Shown piece after piece: positions 58,922 through 64,000 of a DNA stretch of 64,000 nucleotides (positions within the stretch are counted from its first letter, which is position 1; each line of letters starts with the position of its first letter). The translations under genes were made by a program, and so were the position numbers. This DNA is from Asterias rubens (lineage: Eukaryota; Echinodermata; Asteroidea; Forcipulatida; Asteriidae), in assembly GCF_902459465.1 (NCBI RefSeq), contig NC_047072.1, forward strand, positions 14,158,184-14,222,183. Direction: 5' to 3'. The notes beneath the pieces are model-generated. The model was not told the origin of the DNA, ran no database searches, and saw only the letters and a program-made list of their open reading frames with translations.

Positions 58922-60298
58922 TTGTTCTAAAAGCTGACCTGATTAAAGTATAAGTCGCAGTATTTTTTTACTGTACAAGGGCGTGTGCGAACCAAATTTA
59001 CCAAGTAAAACAAATTCTTTTTTTCCTTTGTTATTGTTATTATTGTTATTTAAGTGGTCAATGATACAAATAAATAACATACAGTCAGTGCAAATAAGAT
59101 ACATGTACCTGTAATATTGTGATGCAAGGATATCCGCCATTAAAAGTGCCAAGCAGTCTAAATACCTTCTCGTATAAACGGTGAATATACAAGTGCTGAA
59201 AAGTTATTCTACTTTTCAGAGTGGAATCTAAAACAAGATTCCTTTCTTTCATTTTGCTAAATACCAAATCAAAATGAAACAACATTTTTTCTCATAACAC
59301 TGTCCTGCCTTAGCAACATGGACATGCTTTTATGGCTAATTATATTTTTTAGAGTAGTTTTTACATATAGCACAAGCCACAAAGTACCTTGAAAATATTG
59401 CTGAAATATTTCCATTGCAATTGAATATTGTACAATATGTACAGTATGTGTCAAAACATTCATTGTTTTGCTAATGTAAGCTGGGATTTATTAGTCATGT
59501 ACTTTTTTTTAGGAAGGAAAAGCCAAAGGTGAAGAATAATAAATTATTTTGTTATCTTCTTTCCTAACCAGACAGATTGCTTTTGGAAGCTCCAATGGAT
59601 GCAAATGTTTTTGAGAAAAAAGTACAATAAGCCGTGGATTTCTATGAAAGTTTTCCCATTCAAGTTTAATCAAAGAACAGCTACGACAGTAATGACAAAG
59701 TGAAGTCAATAAACTGCAGACCTTGCTGTATGCACTTTTTTAAGTTACAACCACAAACCCAAAGAAAACAACTTTTTTAGCAAAACAACAAAAACTTCCA
59801 CAGACCATCTCTTTGTGATTCATGATGATACTCATTATACTCAAAGGGATTATTTGATCCAAAGGCAAACATCATGCCATTCGAGCATTGAATCTCTAAT
59901 ACAGCAGAAGACAACAACTTTACATCCTGCCAAGAAAAACTGTCTCCTTCTACAACAACATCAACGATGAAACAGCAAAACTCTGCTTATAACCAGTCTG
60001 GAGAATAAACCTGACAATTTATCTGAAAGCCTGGGGAGTCCAGCTAATTATGTGTCTTGTTGGAGGGTATTATTTCTCTTATTTGTTATTTCGCCTGGCC
60101 AGCTCTTATCTGATAGCTTGATGTTGAAAGACGTCAAGACGCTAAATAAACAAAATACTATAAAAAAAACAAGAGATTCTGGCATTAGGGATTGATGTAT
60201 GGTGTGACGTACATATGTGATCATAAGCTGTTTGGTAGTTAAGAGTAAAGGAGGTTAGAGTGGTAGGGGGTAAAGAGAAGATGCATGCATGGAGGACA

Positions 60299-60486
60299 GG
60301 GCTCAATTTCATGAGCTGCTTATGCACAAAAAGTAGCTAAGCACACAACATTTCTGCTTACCCGAATAGGGTTACCAGCCCACCATCTCACATGTATCAT
60401 CTGTGATTGGTTCCCTGCTTGTTTTTGCTTGGCAGAAATCTGTTAAGTCATATTTTCTGCTGAATCAGCTATATGAAATAGGGCCC
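60299..60486 (+). mobile_element. MITE family G, copy 2 (diverged)
   Basis: GGGCTCAATTTCATGAGCTG at the left and CAGCTATATGAAATAGGGCC at the right, with the internal phrase TTACCAGCCC..ATTGGTTCCCTGC. Same layout as 48541-48783. Confidence 0.75.
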
Positions 60487-63400
60487 TGGTATGGGCAAGG
60501 GATCTCCCGTCTATTTTCACCGGAATACGGAGAGAGAGAAAGCTAACAAGCAAGATGGTGTGAGGAAAGGTAGCAGACTGTGGTCCGTACCTTACACATA
60601 CCTGCTCTATGAGGAAACAAACAAGATATAACAGGTTGCGAAAGGAGGGAGAAAGGGCCTGGTTGAAAAAAACGAACGCCAAAACGACAAAATAATAGTA
60701 AAATACGTATTGATTTGTGTTTGCCTGTTGTAATGAAGACTAAATGGAAATGGCTCAAGGTGTGGTTTAATGGATGTAAGTTCAGCTAACCATTTTAATG
60801 CTATGGCTTTTCTTCTGGTCGAACATCAAGTACATAATGAACAAGGACGTGACAGCATTGGTCTAAATCAAACGACATGTACACAAATACCACATAATAT
60901 TACATGTACGACCAAAAAGATTTAATCAAAAGTTGGCCACAAGCCTCAAATCTTGAAAAATGGTTCTGTAATTAAAAATTATCATCGATGAGGGACTTAA
61001 TGAGTTTTCTGACTATATCAGTCACTTGTTTGACGTACATGCTTTTCTGCATTATGTATATGGTTACATGTTAGTCACCCACAGACATCAACAATACAAA
61101 ATGTTTTAAAAACTACATACATGTAGAACCTGAAGAGATACAAGGTTTTGCATTGAATAAGCTTCAGTACATAAACTGTACCATTGGCAAAACTGCTGCT
61201 CCACACGGGAGTGTGCTTCATTGAATCAACTTATAGCACCTACTTATTTGCTTACTCCCTTTTTCTCTCTTACATCAAGTCATATAAATAAATTTGCCAA
61301 AGACACCTTTCCAATACTTTCCTTTAACACTAAAGCATGACAGCATCTCAGAGAAAAAAAAAACACCTACGTGTAATCACACAAAACTGTGTTGAACCCA
61401 TAGAGCATGTAAGTCTTTGATGGTGTCAGAATTACAATGACATTTTAAAGAATCTGTCGACAGCCCACACTTGAATGGTGTAACTTGTCTTTAAACCTAG
61501 AACACGCGTCTGGAATTTAATCTTTCTGGCAATCCATTGCACGCCAATACTTTGAACAAATTTGGTCGCATGCATATAACATTTTGATACTTTATAACGC
61601 ATTTACATATTACAAGGGCAATGACTTCTTTCCTTACAAGGCAGTCTATCCATTAGAAAAAGCTAGGCAAATATTAATATCTACAAGAGCACTACAGGGG
61701 ACAAAAGCAAATAAAATAGAGGAAATTTCCAGCACTGCTTTTGTGAAACTCAAGGCCCACTCAGAAATGCATTTTTCCCCCCCGAGTTAATTAAAAGGTG
61801 CTGATACAATAAACACACAATAGAGTAATATAGAGCAACACAAGATCAAATTCTTAACGACAACAATTAAACATAATGATCTTATATAAATTACATAATT
61901 TACATCATCCACACATGAAATCATAAATTAATATCTGCAAAAAGTTATAGGTTTATAAGTAAGATACCCCTTTCCTCAAAGTGAGCTACATGTATTAGAA
62001 ATTACTGGAAAGGTTGTTCATTCTTGACTGCTGTTACATTGTCCTAATTTGATTGAATCCAAACTCTTTATTCATGAGAGAGGTACATGTGTAGTTCCAA
62101 ATACCAAACTAAATTTTCTACTTGACCTAGCTGGTAATGAACTATTTCATTTTTCCCTTGCCTACTTTTGTGCAGAAGAGATTCCTTGAGTTTAGTAAAC
62201 TATGCGTTTGATACTGTTTTGCATTGGCAATTAGCAAGGCTCTTGGCAAGTTCACTTTGTATTAAGGACTGATCGCTGACATGATAAATTCATCCTTTTA
62301 AAATAAAGACAAAGTAAGCAAAGACACCATCAAAGAATAGTAGGACATTTACTGCTGATTAATTTATGCATTATGTGAAGTTGATAGAAGTTGTAGTAAA
62401 ACGCCTGATGCTTTTTCGTTTATTTTTACAAGTTTTTTAAAGATTTAAAAAAATTGATGAGAGACTCGGCTAATAGTCAGCTGTTGAATAGAAAAAGTGA
62501 AAACCATTTCATGTGGGTAAAAACATCTGTAGCAGGCCTCTTAAACTATTTTCTGGTAACGGAGGTTTTTTTTAATGAACATGCAGTTCATGCTAATTGA
62601 AGGTGCCACAGTAGTATTGGTAGACTTTGTTAAACCAAATTTAATACCCATCTTACATACTGCACACATTCCCATTCTATGATATTCACTCATTTAATGG
62701 TCTAAATTATCCAGTAAAAAAAATTGATTCTGTTATGCAGAAATAAAATAACAGCTGGTATTCCATTTCAGATTCAACAAACATTTGGATTTAATGTTTA
62801 AACATGTCAATTACTGAAAATATTTAGCAGAATCAATTTTTGATGACTGCTGCCATTTTTATCTTCAGCTTTCTAACTTTAAATGAACGTTCTCATAATA
62901 AATGTTAAAATATGCGATAATGAACAATAGATTTAATAAATGCATTATCAGCAAGCACTAGCCTTGACAGCCATTCCTTACTTTCAACAGAATTTTCTTG
63001 GCGCCTAACAACCCTGAACTACACAAGACCTACTACAATATCTGTTTGAAGGCAAGCAATTTGAGTCCTTTATCACTACAGCGTTGAAGACCCTGAATCC
63101 TTTAAGGGGAATTGTTGAATTGCATTTTCAGAATTTTGTTACATTTTTAGTAACTTTCAACAAATGGCTCTAAAAATACAATTAACATGGAATCACTGGA
63201 ACATTAACACATTGTCAGATGACTATTTGTTGTATTTGACAGGTTATCATTCACTAAATGCCACTTTGCATTCAGCTATCATCAGCATGTACATGTACTA
63301 ATACATGTACATGTAATTGTGTATAGTATGAAGAAAGTCTTAGACTGTGAGAATCTTGCTTAGCAAGGTTTTGTATTTTGGTTAGAGGGCGTGACAACCA

Positions 63401-64000
63401 GCCAATTGGTATAAAAATGCAAGGAGATTTTACAGCTGGTATTTGGTAAGCCCACTAAGCAAAACGATATCTGCCCTTTAAAGACCACTTAGGGCACTCA
63501 TTCCGAGGGCGTTGCTTCCAGCAGTAAGAGGCAGCTGGTATAAAAGAAGCGTAGGTGTTAATTTGTCCTCGGCGTCTCAAGTGAAACAGCTTGATTGAAA
63601 ACACTGACTTCTCAAAATGAAATGTCAAATGTTTCCCCATTTTCCTCTTCTTGTACACTTGAACATTCAAGAGCAACCGTTCCGCCAAAAAAGAAGTTCA
63701 ACTACCCTTTAATAGAGTACTTGATTCTGTTCTCGAATGATTCTAATCATGTTATCAAGCTTTTCTGCCTCCAAGAACTAGCAATTGCATCAGAGGTGTA
63801 AGACCGAATGCATTACGCATGGGTGTTTGTTTTTTAAGGAAAAGGGTATACATACGTGTATAATGAATGTAGATGTGCAGTACATCCTTACTGGACACTT
63901 GAGAGGCAAACGGTACAAGGAGAGAATATGAGCTAGATTTAATCGCCTTTCAGCTGGACTATGTTTAGATTGTATCTTTACTAGAGGTCTCTGATTCAGT

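Larger units (their letters stand above)
53166..64000. other. TULP4: long TULP4 intron (extends past window edge)
   Basis: The exon starting at 53165 begins in mid-codon, so coding sequence must continue upstream on the minus strand. No WD40-like segment with flanking splice sites was recognised up to 64,000. The interval contains MITEs and repeats (54140-54321, 55157-55298, 56061-56116, 56405-56791, 58253-58430, 58761-58921, 60299-60486) and frequent TACATGTA palindromes, but otherwise nothing identifiable. Confidence 0.6.

Overview
This is a eukaryotic, intron-rich nuclear genome window. The protein-coding genes have clear vertebrate-like orthologues with conserved exon boundaries. The rest is AT-rich non-coding DNA packed with short inverted-repeat transposons. 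The gene content (single TMEM39, TULP4, MYCBP and POLR2F genes, plus a P-loop sulfotransferase-like gene) and the character of the dispersed repeats suggest a marine invertebrate deuterostome, most likely an echinoderm and perhaps a sea star. That placement is inference from gene content, not a database result.

Six coding loci can be assembled, exon by exon, in alternating orientation. They are a sulfotransferase-like gene (+, 1262-2448), a RING/coiled-coil/NHL ubiquitin-ligase-type gene (-, 5714-3564), POLR2F/RPB6 (+, 7858-11184), MYCBP/AMY-1 (-, 16287-13345), TMEM39 (+, 17282-25507) and the C-terminal 846 codons of TULP4 (-, 53165-43432). The amino-terminal WD40 exons of TULP4 must lie beyond 64,000. 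In every multi-exon model the intron phases agree and the reading frame closes. MYCBP and TMEM39 are head-to-head about 1 kb apart. The sulfotransferase/TRIM and POLR2F/MYCBP pairs are tail-to-tail. The genes look like unrelated housekeeping or regulatory loci (transcription, ubiquitination, ER membrane trafficking), with no sign of a shared pathway.

25.5-43.4 kb contains no convincing coding sequence. It holds a locally duplicated segment with splice-site-like borders (30.4-31.0 kb), a seven-unit 100-bp minisatellite (34.0-34.64 kb), a tRNA-derived fragment (34.78-34.87 kb) and a seven-unit array of about 141 bp (34.95-35.88 kb). Each unit of that array carries a tRNA-like box A, box B and T-run on the minus strand. 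53.2-64.0 kb appears to be one long TULP4 intron.

At least ten families of non-autonomous inverted-repeat elements (MITE-like) are visible. The commonest has about ten copies of 360-390 bp in two end-sequence subfamilies. Some copies are nested, and one family shows exact 8-bp target duplications at both of its insertions. No transposase, viral gene, CRISPR or bacterial-type feature was seen.
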